A stretch of 64,000 nucleotides of DNA from Xenorhabdus nematophila ATCC 19061. Its GTDB lineage: Bacteria; Pseudomonadota; Gammaproteobacteria; Enterobacterales; Enterobacteriaceae. How positions within the stretch are numbered: the first letter of the stretch is position 1; each line of letters starts with the position of its first letter. The notes below the pieces were generated by a model that ran no database searches, was not told the origin of the DNA, and saw only the letters and a program-made list of their open reading frames with translations. The stretch spans positions 4,186,701-4,250,700 of the forward strand of contig NC_014228.1 in assembly GCF_000252955.1 (NCBI RefSeq), in the 5' to 3' direction. Shown here in pieces: positions 23,401 to 32,165 of the stretch. The position numbers and the translations under genes are program-made.

Positions 23401-24714
23401 AAACTGGTTATTACTTCCCGTAATACCGAATTGCGCCTGATCGACGATTTCGGTCGTACTAAAGAAAGCTATAAAGTGCCTTACGGCTCGGTATTGGCAA
23501 AAGGTGATGGTGAGAAAGTGACCGGCGGTGAAACCGTTGCGAACTGGGATCCACATACCATGCCAGTTGTGAGTGAAGTATCCGGTATCATCCAGTTCTA
23601 TGACATGGTAGATGGCCAGACCATTACCCGTCAGACGGACGAATTGACCGGCCTGTCTTCACTGGTCGTTCTGGACAGTGCAGAGCGTACCGGTAGCGGT
23701 AAAGACCTGCGTCCGGCACTGAAAATCGTCGATGCTCAGGGTAACGATGTTCTGATCCCGGGTACAGATATGCCTGCTCAGTACTTCCTGCCGGGTAAAG
23801 CGATTGTGCAGCTGGAAGATGGCATCTCTATCTCTGCCGGTGATACGTTGGCGCGTATTCCTCAGGAATCTGGCGGTACTAAAGATATTACCGGTGGTCT
23901 GCCGCGCGTTGCGGACCTGTTCGAAGCTCGTCGTCCGAAAGAGCCTGCAATCCTGGCAGAAATCAGCGGTATCGTTTCCTTCGGTAAAGAAACCAAAGGT
24001 AAACGTCGTTTGGTCATCAGCCCACTGGATGGCAGCGATGCTTACGAAGAGATGATCCCTAAATGGCGTCAGCTCAACGTGTTCGAAGGTGAGGTTGTTG
24101 AACGTGGTGACGTGATCTCCGATGGTCCAGAATCTCCGCATGATATTCTGCGTCTGCGTGGTGTTCATGCGGTTGCCCGTTACATCACCAACGAAGTGCA
24201 GGAAGTTTACCGTCTGCAAGGCGTTAAGATTAACGATAAACACATTGAAGTTATCGTTCGTCAGATGTTGCGTAAAGCAACTATCGCAAGTGCGGGCAGC
24301 TCTGAATTCCTCGAAGGCGAGCAGGTTGAATACGCGCGCGTTAAAGTCGCAAACCGTAAGCTGGAGCAGGACGGTAAAGTACCAGCGACTTTCCATCGTG
24401 ATCTGCTGGGTATTACCAAAGCATCACTGGCAACAGAATCCTTCATCTCTGCGGCGTCGTTCCAGGAAACAACCCGCGTACTGACTGAAGCCGCTGTTGC
24501 AGGTAAACGTGATGAACTGCGTGGCCTGAAAGAGAACGTCATTGTTGGTCGTCTGATCCCTGCGGGTACAGGTTATGCTTACCATCAGGCCCGTATCCGC
24601 CGCCGTCACGAAAACGAAGTGGTTGAAGCACCACAAGTTAGCGTTGATGAAGCAACTGCAAACCTTGCTGAATTGTTGAATGCAGGTTTCGGTAACAGCA
24701 GCGATAACGACTAA
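20488..24714 (+). CDS. rpoC: DNA-directed RNA polymerase subunit beta'
   Basis: A 1408-residue beta' subunit (E. coli 1407). The start is GTG at 20488, preceded by GACAGGAG, giving the conserved [18 protein letters not shown] start; the frame extends 31 codons upstream but is unconserved. The N-terminal zinc finger (CLCGKYKR...CEKCGVE), the catalytic Mg-binding NADFDGDQM loop, the second zinc site ([15 protein letters not shown]) and the trigger-loop [12 protein letters not shown] are all present. The C-terminal tail diverges from E. coli, as usual. Confidence 0.98.
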   Translation: MKDLLKFLKAQTKTEEFDAIKIALASPDMIRSWSFGEVKKPETINYRTFKPERDGLFCARIFGPVKDYECLCGKYKRLKHRGVICEKCGVEVTQTKVRRERMGHIELASPTAHIWFLKSLPSRIGLLLDMPLRDIERVLYFESYVVVEGGMTSLERSQILTEEQYLDALEEFGDEFDAKMGAEAIQSLLKNMDLENECETLREELNETNSETKRKKLTKRIKLLEAFIQSGNKPEWMVLTVLPVLPPDLRPLVPLDGGRFATSDLNDLYRRVINRNNRLKRLLDLAAPDIIVRNEKRMLQEAVDALLDNGRRGRAITGSNKRPLKSLADMIKGKQGRFRQNLLGKRVDYSGRSVITVGPYLRLHQCGLPKKMALELFKPFIYGKLELRGLATTIKAAKKMVEREEAVVWDILDEVIREHPVLLNRAPTLHRLGIQAFEPVLIEGKAIQLHPLVCAAYNADFDGDQMAVHVPLTLEAQLEARALMMSTNNILSPASGEPIIVPSQDVVLGLYYMTRDCVNAKGEGMVLSGPKEAERVYRAGLASLHARVKVRITEEVRDGEGNVTVNTGLVDTTVGRAILWMIVPRGLPYSLINQALGKKAISRMLNTCYRVLGLKPTVILADQTMYTGFAYAARSGVSVGIDDMVIPEKKEGIIAEAEAEVAEIQEQFQSGLVTAGERYNKVIDIWAAANERVAKAMMENLSTETVINRNGEEEQQVSFNNIFMMADSGARGSAAQIRQLAGMRGLMATPDGSIIETPITANFREGLNVLQYFISTHGARKGLADTALKTANSGYLTRRLVDVAQDLVVTEDDCGTHDGILMTPVIEGGDVKEPLRERVLGRVTAEDVLKPGTADILVERNTLLNEKWCDLLEENSVDSVKVRSVVSCETDFGVCANCYGRDLARGHRINKGEAVGVIAAQSIGEPGTQLTMRTFHIGGAASRAAAESSIQVRNKGQLKLSNAKFVTNSAGKLVITSRNTELRLIDDFGRTKESYKVPYGSVLAKGDGEKVTGGETVANWDPHTMPVVSEVSGIIQFYDMVDGQTITRQTDELTGLSSLVVLDSAERTGSGKDLRPALKIVDAQGNDVLIPGTDMPAQYFLPGKAIVQLEDGISISAGDTLARIPQESGGTKDITGGLPRVADLFEARRPKEPAILAEISGIVSFGKETKGKRRLVISPLDGSDAYEEMIPKWRQLNVFEGEVVERGDVISDGPESPHDILRLRGVHAVARYITNEVQEVYRLQGVKINDKHIEVIVRQMLRKATIASAGSSEFLEGEQVEYARVKVANRKLEQDGKVPATFHRDLLGITKASLATESFISAASFQETTRVLTEAAVAGKRDELRGLKENVIVGRLIPAGTGYAYHQARIRRRHENEVVEAPQVSVDEATANLAELLNAGFGNSSDND

Positions 24715-24761
24715 TATCGTGATGAGTAGCATACTTTATATGTATAGCTAATTGTGAAATG

Positions 24762-24788
24762 CCCTCTCTTAGCAGAGGGTATTTTTTT
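24762..24788 (+). terminator. rpoBC terminator
   Basis: CCCTCT pairs with AGAGGG around CTTAGC and is followed by TATTTTTTT, 48 bases after the rpoC stop. Confidence 0.85.
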
Positions 24789-24802
24789 GGATGGAAAATA
24801 AA

Positions 24803-26098
24803 ATGAGACGAATTGTTCATGTTATTGCAATGGTTTCTTTACCACTTTTGGCGTGTTTTTCCAACCCTGCTTTCACACAACATCATGGTTGGCCAAACTA
24901 CCGCGATATGGAGGTGACCAAAGACAGTGAAATCTATTCTTGGGTAGGTGGGCATGTCATTGAAGTGGGATTATTAAAACAAGGACAACGTCTGAAGGCT
25001 GCTGAAGAAACAGGCGAGGAGAGTGATCATTACGAATTTCATTTTGGTAATGGCACTGGTTACATTAACAAAGAAAATCTGAAGGAAATAAATAAATCTG
25101 TATTTCCCAGTGATACTTTCAATATCCTTCATAAAAAAGCTTCCCAAAATTTACTCGTGTTCAAAGCGACTAAAGTTTATGGAACGCCTGAAATTAATAG
25201 TAAACCCATTGCAATTTTGATGGAGAATCTCCGTTATCCCGTTTTGGACAAATTACGAGATCCTTCACATCATACTTGGTATGAAATTAATTTGGGTGAC
25301 CGGTTGGGCTACATCAGTGATCGGGATGCTGAGCTGGACAATGGCATTCCCCTGTTAACGTATCACCATATTCTTAACGATAAAGAGAATAAACGTTTCC
25401 GCCATACGTCAACAACGACCTCTCTGACGGCTTTTCGAGAGCAAATGGATTACTTGAAACGGGAGGGATACACAACAATTTCATTGTATGAATTGGAAGG
25501 TTACCTGAATGGTACTATTAACTTACCTGCAAAAGTTGTTGGCTTGACCTTCGATGACGGTCTGAAATCTGTCTATCGTTATGCTTACCCTATTCTGAAA
25601 GAGAATAATCAGAAAGCGACATTCTTTATTATTTCATCCAGAATTAAACGCAATCCGCAAAAATGGAACGCTGACAATCTACAATTTACCAGTCTTTCCG
25701 AGTTATATACCATGCAGGATGTATTTGATTTTCAATCCCATACGCATTTTTTACATCGCTTAGGGAAAGAGAAACATCCTATATTATTCAGTCGGTCATA
25801 TAATACTATTTTGTATGATTTCGAACGTTCCAGACGTGGATTATCGCAATTTAATCCACACGTACTTTATCTCTCTTACCCTTTTGGCGGATACAATCCA
25901 AAGGCAATGAAAGCGGCTGAAGAGGCCGGATTTCATTTAGCTGTCACAACGATACAGGGTAAAGTAAAGCTGGGTGATAATCCTTTTTCTTTGAAACGAT
26001 TATATATATTGCGGACAGACCCAATTGAGAAAATGGCAAAAATGATTGCTAATAATCCAAATTCAATGCCCTTGCAACCGATTGAAAATCGTATGTAA
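24803..26098 (+). CDS. secreted polysaccharide deacetylase (NodB homology domain), possible lipoprotein
   Basis: The 431-residue protein has an N-terminal signal sequence with a lipobox-like LLAC (Cys18), a middle region of about 150 residues with SH3-like beta patterns (GYINKENL, LGYISDRD), and a C-terminal NodB domain. TFDDG (residues 249-253) supplies the catalytic base and a metal ligand, SHTH (312-315) the histidine ligands, and LSYPFGGYNPKAM a later motif. It probably removes N- or O-acetyl groups from a cell-surface polysaccharide or peptidoglycan. The ATG at 24803 has GGA seven bases upstream; an ATG at 24791 lacks one. It is alone, after the rpoC terminator. Confidence 0.8.
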   Translation: MRRIVHVIAMVSLPLLACFSNPAFTQHHGWPNYRDMEVTKDSEIYSWVGGHVIEVGLLKQGQRLKAAEETGEESDHYEFHFGNGTGYINKENLKEINKSVFPSDTFNILHKKASQNLLVFKATKVYGTPEINSKPIAILMENLRYPVLDKLRDPSHHTWYEINLGDRLGYISDRDAELDNGIPLLTYHHILNDKENKRFRHTSTTTSLTAFREQMDYLKREGYTTISLYELEGYLNGTINLPAKVVGLTFDDGLKSVYRYAYPILKENNQKATFFIISSRIKRNPQKWNADNLQFTSLSELYTMQDVFDFQSHTHFLHRLGKEKHPILFSRSYNTILYDFERSRRGLSQFNPHVLYLSYPFGGYNPKAMKAAEEAGFHLAVTTIQGKVKLGDNPFSLKRLYILRTDPIEKMAKMIANNPNSMPLQPIENRM

Positions 26099-26148
26099 GA
26101 TGTAAAATCATATAACGCTATATTTTATTGTTGTGTATTGAAGTTGAG

Positions 26149-26211
26149 CTATACCTAATGGATTTCAAGTTACAGTCTACAGCGCTGTGATTTGAAATAC
26201 GGTTTGGATAG
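26149..26211 (+). repeat. palindromic intergenic repeat (ERIC/RUP-like)
   Basis: TTTCAAGTTACAG (26163-26175) and CTGTGATTTGAAA (26185-26197) are imperfect inverted arms (11 of 13 match). The flanking phrase ACCTAATGGATTTC resembles the ACCCAGTGGATTTC seen near 60130, suggesting a dispersed repeat family of this genome. Confidence 0.5.
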
Positions 26212-26236
26212 ATAATTATTTTTATGGAGGATTATA

Positions 26237-26550
26237 ATGGATGACTTGGCTGATGTGTTTGCAACTATATTGGAAATTTTTTATAAAATTAAAAAATTAT
26301 AAAATACACTATCAAACTTTTAGCATGGATATTTAGGATTGCCATAAAGAATGTCTTTGTTTTAGTGCTTTCTATAATTGTTTTATTTTGTATTATATTC
26401 TCAGTAATAACATTAAGACTTATATTTTTAGTGTTTATGTTAGCAATAGTTGTTTATTCTGTTCACCGACTCCGTGGCGAAATTAAAAACTACTTTAATA
26501 AGTACTCAAGAAAAGTTAATTGCAAATTGGTCGCCATAACCTTTCAATAA
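26237..26550 (+). pseudogene. small membrane protein gene, frameshifted and cut by an IS630 remnant
   Basis: A strong GGAGG precedes an ATG at 26237 that opens a 21-codon frame (MDDLADVFATILEIFYKIKK) ending in TAA at 26300. From 26293 another frame is open and reads on to 26550, encoding two hydrophobic segments (VLVLSIIVLFCIIFSVITL and LIFLVFMLAIVVYSV) followed by a basic tail. One extra A in the run at 26291-26296 would join them. The last codons (from about 26509) come from the adjacent IS630 remnant, so the native C-terminus is lost. No family recognised. Confidence 0.4.
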
Positions 26551-27323
26551 AGTATTTACCTCATACTCCATTGTATTCTGAGTCCAAGTGATAAAACGTC
26601 GCCAATGGTATTTGGCCTGTTTCCAGACGATCTCAATCAAATTCAGCTCTGGGCTGTAAGCGGGAAGATAGAATAAAAACAGGTTGTGTTCTCGTCACCC
26701 GCCATTTCTGATTTGTTCTTCGATCCCGTGATGGATACGCGCATTATCCAACACTAAAAATGTCAGGCGGTTGTCCCCTTGTTGGGCGACCTGCTCTAAA
26801 AAATCAATCACGTCATCGCGCGTGATACTGCCTGACGTTGTCTGGTAAAACAGCGTGTTATCCGTGTAATTTAACGCCCCCAGAACTGACCGTCTGCCAT
26901 GCTCTCGAGGCTCAGTTTTATGGGGCTTACCCCGTGGGCTCCAGCCATATTGCACCGGCGGAGACGCGGCAAAACCCGCCTCATCGAAATAGAGCAGACG
27001 GTAATGGCCTAACTGTGCTCCCGCCTTAATTTTATTCAGCAAGGCGGATTTTTTAGCAAACTCCGTTTCGTTACGCTTTTTTTAAGCGACAGTCGGGTTC
27101 GTTTATAGGTGAGCCCCTGCTTTTTCAGGGTATTTGCCAGCGTTTCAAGCGTACAAGGCAGGGCACCCTGCTTTGCCTCAACGCACTGAGCTATCCGGGC
27201 GAGTGTCAGGGACTCTGCGCTGGCCGCTTCGACCGCAGTGGCAATCATGTCAGGCGTCATGGCGAGATACCGGCCTCCGGCATGACCCCCTAATAATCCC
27301 GCTATCCCTGAATTGTGCCACAT
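26506..27323 (-). pseudogene. IS630-family transposase remnant
   Basis: Three pieces on the minus strand rebuild one IS630-type transposase. An N-terminal helix-turn-helix part (27323 to about 27060: LARIAQCVEAKQGALPCTLETL), a middle part from 27042 with LLYFDEAGF and FLVLDNARIHHG (two of the catalytic acids), and a C-terminal part ending at 26506-26508 (FYLPAYSPELNLIEIVWKQAK, with the third acid). The pieces lie in different frames, with breaks near 27050 and 26697, so the gene is dead. It truncates the small membrane gene at its left end and abuts the IS3 element at 27337. Confidence 0.85.
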
Positions 27324-27382
27324 GTGAACCCCTCTCTGTCAGCATAGTTGTCCCCCCATTAACAACACTGATAGAGAAAAAA

Positions 27383-27865
27383 ATGACCCGTATTTCACCT
27401 GAACGAAAATCGGCGGCACTGGCTAAATTGCTGCCACCGTACAACATGACTGTCGCCTCAGTTGCACAGATGGAAGGCATATCGGAAGCTACCCTGTATA
27501 ATTGGCGTAATCAGGCAAAAGCAGAAGGAAAGCCCGTGCCCGGCGCAGACAAAACTCCAGAACAATGGCCCGCAGAAGCCCGACTGGCGGTCATTATTGA
27601 AACGGCTACACTCAGTGCCACCGAATTGGCTGAATATTGCCGTAAAAAAGGGCTCTATCCTGAGCAAATTCAGCGGTGGAAACAGGCGTTCTGACACGTG
27701 CCCGCCCGTGACGATAAGGCGGCATTAAAACAAAGCCAGAAAGAAAACAAACAACTGAAACGTGAGCTGGCCCGGAAGGAAAAAGCCCTGGCGGAGGCGG
27801 CAGCGATACTGGTTTTGCGAAAGACGTTGCAGGCACACTTCGGGATGGACAACGAGGAAGACTGA
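27383..27865 (+). pseudogene. IS3 orfA (helix-turn-helix) with in-frame stop
   Basis: The frame encodes an HTH protein (MTVASVAQMEGISEATLYNWR) and continues beyond an in-frame TGA at 27692-27694 into the Lys/Glu-rich coiled coil typical of orfA (QSQKENKQLKRELARKEKAL) up to the stop at 27863. One nonsense change therefore separates it from a full OrfA of about 160 residues. The frameshift into orfB normally occurs near its end. Confidence 0.75.
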
Positions 27866-27885
27866 CCTGTACGGAGGAGCGTCAG

Positions 27886-28896
27886 GTGATTAAGGATGCG
27901 GTGCGCAAAGCCGTCGGTGCCGGGGCTCGGTTGAGGGTGGCGCTCAACGAGATCCCATTGAGCCAGCGCACCTGGCGGCGCTGGCAAACGCATCCGGAAG
28001 CTCAGCGTCCGCAGGCTGTCCGGCCTGAGCCGGCAAATCGATTAACCTCAGAAGAAGAGGAACAGATATTGGCCGTGTGTCACCAGCCGGAATATGCCCG
28101 CCTGCCCCCTTCCCAAATCGTGCCACGCTTGGCCGATAACGGTGTCTATCTGGCGAGTGAATCTACCTTTTACCGGGTATTACGACGCCATGGTGAGGTT
28201 CATCACCGGGGACGGAAGCGGACGGCACACAAAAGCGGCAAACCGACCACATGGACAGCTACCGCCCCCAATCAGCTTTGGGCATGGGATATTACGTGGC
28301 TCCCGTCAACAGTCAAAGGCCGCTGGTTTTATCTGTATATGATACTCGATATTTTCAGCCGGAAAATCGTGGGTTATGAAGTCCATGAAGCCGAGAAGGG
28401 GGAGCTCGCGGCGGAACTGGTTCAGCGCACGGTCTGGAAGGAAAAATGCGGGCATAACCCCCTGGTATTGCATGCGGACAATGGGGCGGCGATGAAATCT
28501 CAAACTCTGCAGATCAAACTGCAGGAACTGGCTATTACTCCCTCACACAGCCGGCCACGGGTCAGCAATGACAATGGCTATGCGGAATCGTTGTTCCGGA
28601 CGCTGAAATATGTGCCGGCGTGGCCGGAAGAAGGGTTCAGTGACCTGACCCAAACGCGTCTCTGGGGGGATAACGTTACCGGCTGGTATAACGAAGTACA
28701 CCGTCATAGTGGGATAAATTATGTGACACCGGGCCAACGGCACAGAGGTGAAGACAAAATGATTTTAAAACACCGGGATGCCGTTTATCGCCAAGCTAAG
28801 CTCATACATCCGGAACGCTGGTCGCGCAGCACAAGAAACTGGCAATGGGTGGGCACAGTGGCCCTGAATCCTGAGCGAGAAAAACAGGCTGCTTAA
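27886..28896 (+). CDS. IS3-family transposase OrfB (rve integrase domain)
   Basis: A 336-residue OrfB with all three catalytic acids: WAWDITWLP (first Asp), VLHADNGAAM (second Asp) and GYAESLFRTLK (Glu). An HTH_21-type region precedes them (QIVPRLADNGVYLASESTFYRVL). It is normally made as an OrfAB fusion by frameshifting; with orfA interrupted, only OrfB could be produced, so the element is probably not active on its own. Confidence 0.85.
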   Translation: MIKDAVRKAVGAGARLRVALNEIPLSQRTWRRWQTHPEAQRPQAVRPEPANRLTSEEEEQILAVCHQPEYARLPPSQIVPRLADNGVYLASESTFYRVLRRHGEVHHRGRKRTAHKSGKPTTWTATAPNQLWAWDITWLPSTVKGRWFYLYMILDIFSRKIVGYEVHEAEKGELAAELVQRTVWKEKCGHNPLVLHADNGAAMKSQTLQIKLQELAITPSHSRPRVSNDNGYAESLFRTLKYVPAWPEEGFSDLTQTRLWGDNVTGWYNEVHRHSGINYVTPGQRHRGEDKMILKHRDAVYRQAKLIHPERWSRSTRNWQWVGTVALNPEREKQAA

Positions 28897-28922
28897 ATTC
28901 AAGGGTGCCAACTATGTTGACA

Positions 28923-29554
28923 ATTACCGGGGACTTGCTTCCCCTGACAATAAACGAACCCCCGGAAAGTGACACTTGCTCAAAATACGCAAAGTCGACA
29001 TAACCGGCATCGGCCAATAATAATTGGTCACGTAACATCGCCGGTACAGGCAGGTAAGCCCGCTCAGGGGCGGTATCTGCGGTCACGGTCATTTTTACCG
29101 GTGACTGAGTCAGCAAGGACATTGTCATGTGACATTCCACCGCGGCCCCCGTTGTCCTGAAGCGATAGGGAAAAACATCGGCCAGGGCAGAATGGACTTT
29201 GAACGAACTCCCATCTTGGAGAATAACCTGTTTAAATTTCATGAGTTTTTGGGGTGAGGAGACCTGTTTCTCTACCCATTGCGCCATGGCAAATCTGACC
29301 AATATTTTGACAAATTCGACAAAAGCCGCTTTACGGAGCTGGTTATAAAAGGGGCGGTAACTGACTTGTTGCTTTTTATCAGGGCACAGGCCATTAAATT
29401 TTTGGTGTAACTGGGCAATAGACGTGATTTTACCCGTGCTCAGTGCAGCGATAAGGCTGAGGATCAACACGTGGGGCTCGATATTTCTGATGCGTTTCAT
29501 AAACGCACATTGGAAAGCAATATGTTGCAAAGAAATGTCACTGAAGAATTGCAT
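28923..29554 (-). pseudogene. IS4-family transposase, N-terminal part only
   Basis: About 210 residues of an IS4-type transposase (IRNIEPHVLILSLIAALSTG, YRPFYNQLRKAAFVEF) including the first catalytic region VILQDGSSFKVH and the second LLLADAGYVDFAYFE. Just after FIVRGSKSPVIVN the frame runs into the right end of the IS3 element at 28922, so the C-terminal part with the catalytic Glu is missing. The missing part is not on the other side of the IS3 element, so sequence was deleted. Confidence 0.85.
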
Positions 29555-29979
29555 TTACTGGTGTTTTATAGCGATAATCGTCACAGGCTTCATCCGTGGT
29601 TTTGATATGAGTTTGGCGACGATTATCAGATCATAAATGAAGCCTTTTTTCTACCTAAAATAACGCGTTATTGCTTAAGATCCTGTATATGTAGTTCAAC
29701 TAGACTTATGACCAAATGGATAAAAACTCTGGAAAGTGGTGTACTAAGGATTACTTTTTTAGGAAAAGCAGTGGTGTTCGCCTGCTTTTCTGGAAAAGAC
29801 TGCCAAGCCTCGTTAAATAAACTTTTCCAGATTTATTTCAGAACTCAGTTGTGTAAGTAAGCCAGGACTATGCGAGGTTAGTGTAGAAAATACAACTGCT
29901 TATTCTTGAAAATAAAAGGTCAGATTATTCTGACCTTTTTGCATATGTAGAGTGAGTTATTTTATTGTGTTTAGTGGCA
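29555..29979. other. intergenic stretch with an inverted repeat and possible small RNA
   Basis: No convincing gene is present. GATAATCGTC (29573-29582) and GACGATTATC (29618-29627) are a perfect inverted repeat that may mark the IS4 end. Further on, AAAAGCAG and CTGCTTTT (about 29763-29791) form a hairpin and the stretch ends in a strong terminator, so a small plus-strand RNA between about 29700 and 29941 is conceivable. Confidence 0.35.
29914..29941 (+). terminator. rho-independent terminator
   Basis: AAAAGGTCAGA pairs with TCTGACCTTTT around TTAT and ends in a T-run. There is no clear gene upstream, so it may end a small RNA. Confidence 0.7.
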
Positions 29980-30210
29980 ATGATTTGTAGGAAGCACAAT
30001 ATATTCTATGGTATCAGTTTGATTTATGGCCTAACCGACGATAAGAGTATGGTGGTAAATAAATGTACGGGGAAAGAGACTTCGAAAAAGCACTTTGAAA
30101 GTCTTTTGGTTGATGGCAGCGTATATGCCGATGCAACATTTGTGGCGACGTGTTTAGTGAATGGGCACCCAACGGTACCTGAGATTGTGATGAACGCTGT
30201 CGTTGATTAA
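29980..30210 (+). CDS. hypothetical 76-residue protein
   Basis: The frame from ATG 29980 (or GTG 29965) gives a small soluble protein (YGLTDDKSMVVNKCTGKETS, DGSVYADATFVATCLVNGHP) of no family I recognise. It lacks a good ribosome site and could be the tail of a decayed gene. A plus-strand terminator starts 30 bases after the stop, which supports transcription of this strand. Confidence 0.35.
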   Translation: MICRKHNIFYGISLIYGLTDDKSMVVNKCTGKETSKKHFESLLVDGSVYADATFVATCLVNGHPTVPEIVMNAVVD

Positions 30211-30240
30211 TTGCTTAGATAAGAATGCCGTGTTTATCAC

Positions 30241-30269
30241 CTGCCGCTATACGCGGCAGTGTTTTTTTT
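30241..30269 (+). terminator. terminator between the hypothetical gene and ygaH
   Basis: CTGCCGC pairs with GCGGCAG around TATAC and is followed by TG and eight T residues on the plus strand. Confidence 0.75.
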
Positions 30270-30591
30270 AGCTGATGCCTGCATAACGCAGCAAGGCTGT
30301 CACGCTTGCCGCAACCAGAATCACAATAATCAGCGGTACTTTTTTCCAGGCAAGGAACATAGCAACGACAACGCCTAATACACGAGCCATACCCGCAAAA
30401 TGTTCACCTTCATAGAAAGTGGCGGCGAGGGCGACTGCGAATAATAATGTGGTGGCTGCATCCTTAAGCAGTGCCTGTGTATGTTCTGATAACGCCAGCC
30501 TATTACCCAGTTTTGCTCCGCTAAGACGCATGAGATAAGTGCCGATTGACAGCACAGCAATGCCGATAATGATGAAGGTATAACTTGCCAT
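30268..30591 (-). CDS. ygaH: branched-chain amino acid exporter small subunit (YgaH/AzlD family)
   Basis: A 107-residue membrane protein with about four hydrophobic helices, matching the AzlD family: TYLMRLSGAKLGNR near the start, then ALLKDAATTLLFAVALAATF. With YgaZ it forms an inner-membrane exporter of valine and related amino acids in E. coli. The ATG overlaps the ygaZ stop by one base, so the two are coupled. The gene order ygaZ-ygaH is conserved. Confidence 0.88.
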   Translation of the reverse strand: MASYTFIIIGIAVLSIGTYLMRLSGAKLGNRLALSEHTQALLKDAATTLLFAVALAATFYEGEHFAGMARVLGVVVAMFLAWKKVPLIIVILVAASVTALLRYAGIS

Positions 30592-31253
30592 TATTTTCTC
30601 CTTGTCAGTAAGCCTAGCAATGACATCAACACGGGTAATCCCACGGGTGTGAAAGGTATGGCTGCAAGTGAAAGTACAGCACCGCTCGAAGCGCGAGTGA
30701 GCGTGGTTCTATTTTTGAATGACGGGATGACCAGTGCCAGTAAAATCGCAGGGAAGACGGCATCCAGGCCAATGGTTTCTGGTGCAGGAAGTAATTTACC
30801 GAGCATACAGCCAATGATGACGCCGAGCGGCCAGAATATGACAACGCCGATACCGCACAACCAATAGGCGGCTTTGCGTTGTTCTGGCGTCTGCTGTGAC
30901 ATACCGAAAACCACACTTTCATCATTCATGATATGGCACCCTAAGAATCCCACCATGCGTTTTCCAACCAATTCGCGCACAGCCAATCCGAAAGGAAAAT
31001 GGCGGGCATTCACCAATAAGCCAGCCACTGCTGCTGCAAGTGGATTGCCGCCGCTAGCGATAATACCGATAAACATAAATTCGGATGCACCCGCTACCAC
31101 TAATGTAGATAGAAGGAGTGGAACCCATAAGGGAAAACCGTACGCCATGGCCAGTGATCCGTAGGAAACACCAACCACACCGACAGCCAGGCAGACCAAA
31201 AATATCGCTTTCTTGATGTCGCCTGTCAGACAGGAGAAATAGTGAGTAGACAT
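30591..31253 (-). CDS. ygaZ: branched-chain amino acid exporter large subunit (YgaZ/AzlC family)
   Basis: A 220-residue AzlC-type inner-membrane protein with about six helices and the family signatures AYGFPLWVPLLLSTLVVAGA(S)EF and LLVNARHFPFGLAV. It is the main channel of the YgaZH valine exporter. It is divergent from an XRE-cupin regulator across a 103-base region with palindromes, suggesting that this regulator controls it. Confidence 0.9.
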   Translation of the reverse strand: MSTHYFSCLTGDIKKAIFLVCLAVGVVGVSYGSLAMAYGFPLWVPLLLSTLVVAGASEFMFIGIIASGGNPLAAAVAGLLVNARHFPFGLAVRELVGKRMVGFLGCHIMNDESVVFGMSQQTPEQRKAAYWLCGIGVVIFWPLGVIIGCMLGKLLPAPETIGLDAVFPAILLALVIPSFKNRTTLTRASSGAVLSLAAIPFTPVGLPVLMSLLGLLTRRK

Positions 31254-31316
31254 ATAACCTTATCCATAACGAACGATATTCCATTATAATGAACAGAATG
31301 TAAGGTTATATCAAGT

Positions 31317-31344
31317 CGAACATTATGTTCGTTTTAATGAACAT
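31317..31344 (+). promoter_or_regulatory. operator-like palindromes between ygaZ and the XRE-cupin gene
   Basis: CGAACAT-T-ATGTTCG (31317-31331) is a perfect 15-bp palindrome and overlaps ATGTTC-N8-GAACAT (31325-31344). A related GAACGATATTCCATTATAATGAAC block lies at about 31270. They sit just before the regulator's start codon at 31357, as expected of an autoregulated divergent operator. Confidence 0.6.
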
Positions 31345-31356
31345 TGGAGCAGTGGC

Positions 31357-31905
31357 ATGACACAGCCAATTAGTGTGATCGCGAAGAGTTTAGTCCGCGA
31401 ACGTGCACGTACCGGTCTTTCATTAGCGGAAGTTGCCCGACGCGCAGGGATTGCTAAATCCACATTATCACAACTTGAAGCTGGCAATGGAAACCCCAGT
31501 CTGGAAACACTCTGGGCATTATGTGTGGCTCTGAATATTCCTTTTGCCCGTTTGTTGGAGCCGCAGAGTAATCAAACGCAAGTCATTCGCCGGGGTGAAG
31601 GGACTAAAGTGGTTGCGGAACGGGCAAACTATCAAGCGACTTTATTGGCAACCTGTCCACCAGGTGCACGACGTGACATTTACTTGTTGATAACACAACC
31701 GGGAGCAGATCGCGTTTCTCATCCACATCCGCCCGGTTCTGTGGAGCACATCATCATTACCCAAGGCCGGGCGTTGGTCGGTTTAACGGAAGCGCCAGTA
31801 GAATTGCGGGAAGGTGACTATATCTGTTATCCAGCGGATCTGGAGCATATTTTTAAAGCGCTGGAGCCAGATACTCAGGCGATTCTGGTGGCTGAGCAGA
31901 ATTAG
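31357..31905 (+). CDS. XRE-family transcriptional regulator with C-terminal cupin domain
   Basis: This 182-residue protein has an N-terminal lambda-repressor-like HTH (LSLAEVARRAGIAKSTLSQLEAG, residues 22-44) and a C-terminal cupin (about 105-175; HPHPPGSVEHIIITQGRALV and LREGDYICYPADLEHIF). Such proteins sense small ligands, often amino acids, and repress adjacent transport genes. It is divergent from ygaZH with shared palindromes, so control of that exporter by branched-chain amino acids is a reasonable inference. Confidence 0.88.
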   Translation: MTQPISVIAKSLVRERARTGLSLAEVARRAGIAKSTLSQLEAGNGNPSLETLWALCVALNIPFARLLEPQSNQTQVIRRGEGTKVVAERANYQATLLATCPPGARRDIYLLITQPGADRVSHPHPPGSVEHIIITQGRALVGLTEAPVELREGDYICYPADLEHIFKALEPDTQAILVAEQN

Positions 31906-32165
31906 TGTTATTTCTCGCATTATCTGAGATGATGCGTTACCAACTTGTGGGGATGTGATAATCGAAAAAAGTACATATTGATTAGGAAGAATATGATTTC
32001 CATCATAATGAATTTGAAGTTTATTATACGTACTTATCATCTCAGTTTATTAATACACTGAATAACAACGTTTTCTTTATCTTATACTATCATTCTTCCT
32101 CTGAATTTAAGTTGATTTTTTGTACTGTGGAGCCATAATGGTATACATGATTACAGGAGGGAAAT

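Larger units (their letters stand above)
27337..28922 (+). mobile_element. IS3-family insertion sequence, complete ends but degenerate
   Basis: The left end TGTCAGCATAGTTGTCCCCC (27337-27356) and the inverse of the right end (28903-28922) TGTCAACATAGTTGGCACCC match at 17 of 20 positions and begin with TG as in IS3 elements. Between them lie orfA and orfB. The flanks are CTC on the left and ATT on the right, so no 3-4 bp target duplication remains. Both flanks are themselves IS remnants, so recombination between copies probably assembled this junction. Confidence 0.8.

Noticed and set aside
19623-24396. Long minus-strand open frames opposite rpoB and rpoC (for example 19623-20249 and 23659-24396), and others opposite fusA
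   Set aside because: They are mirror frames of highly conserved, codon-biased genes and have no ribosome sites or recognisable protein families.
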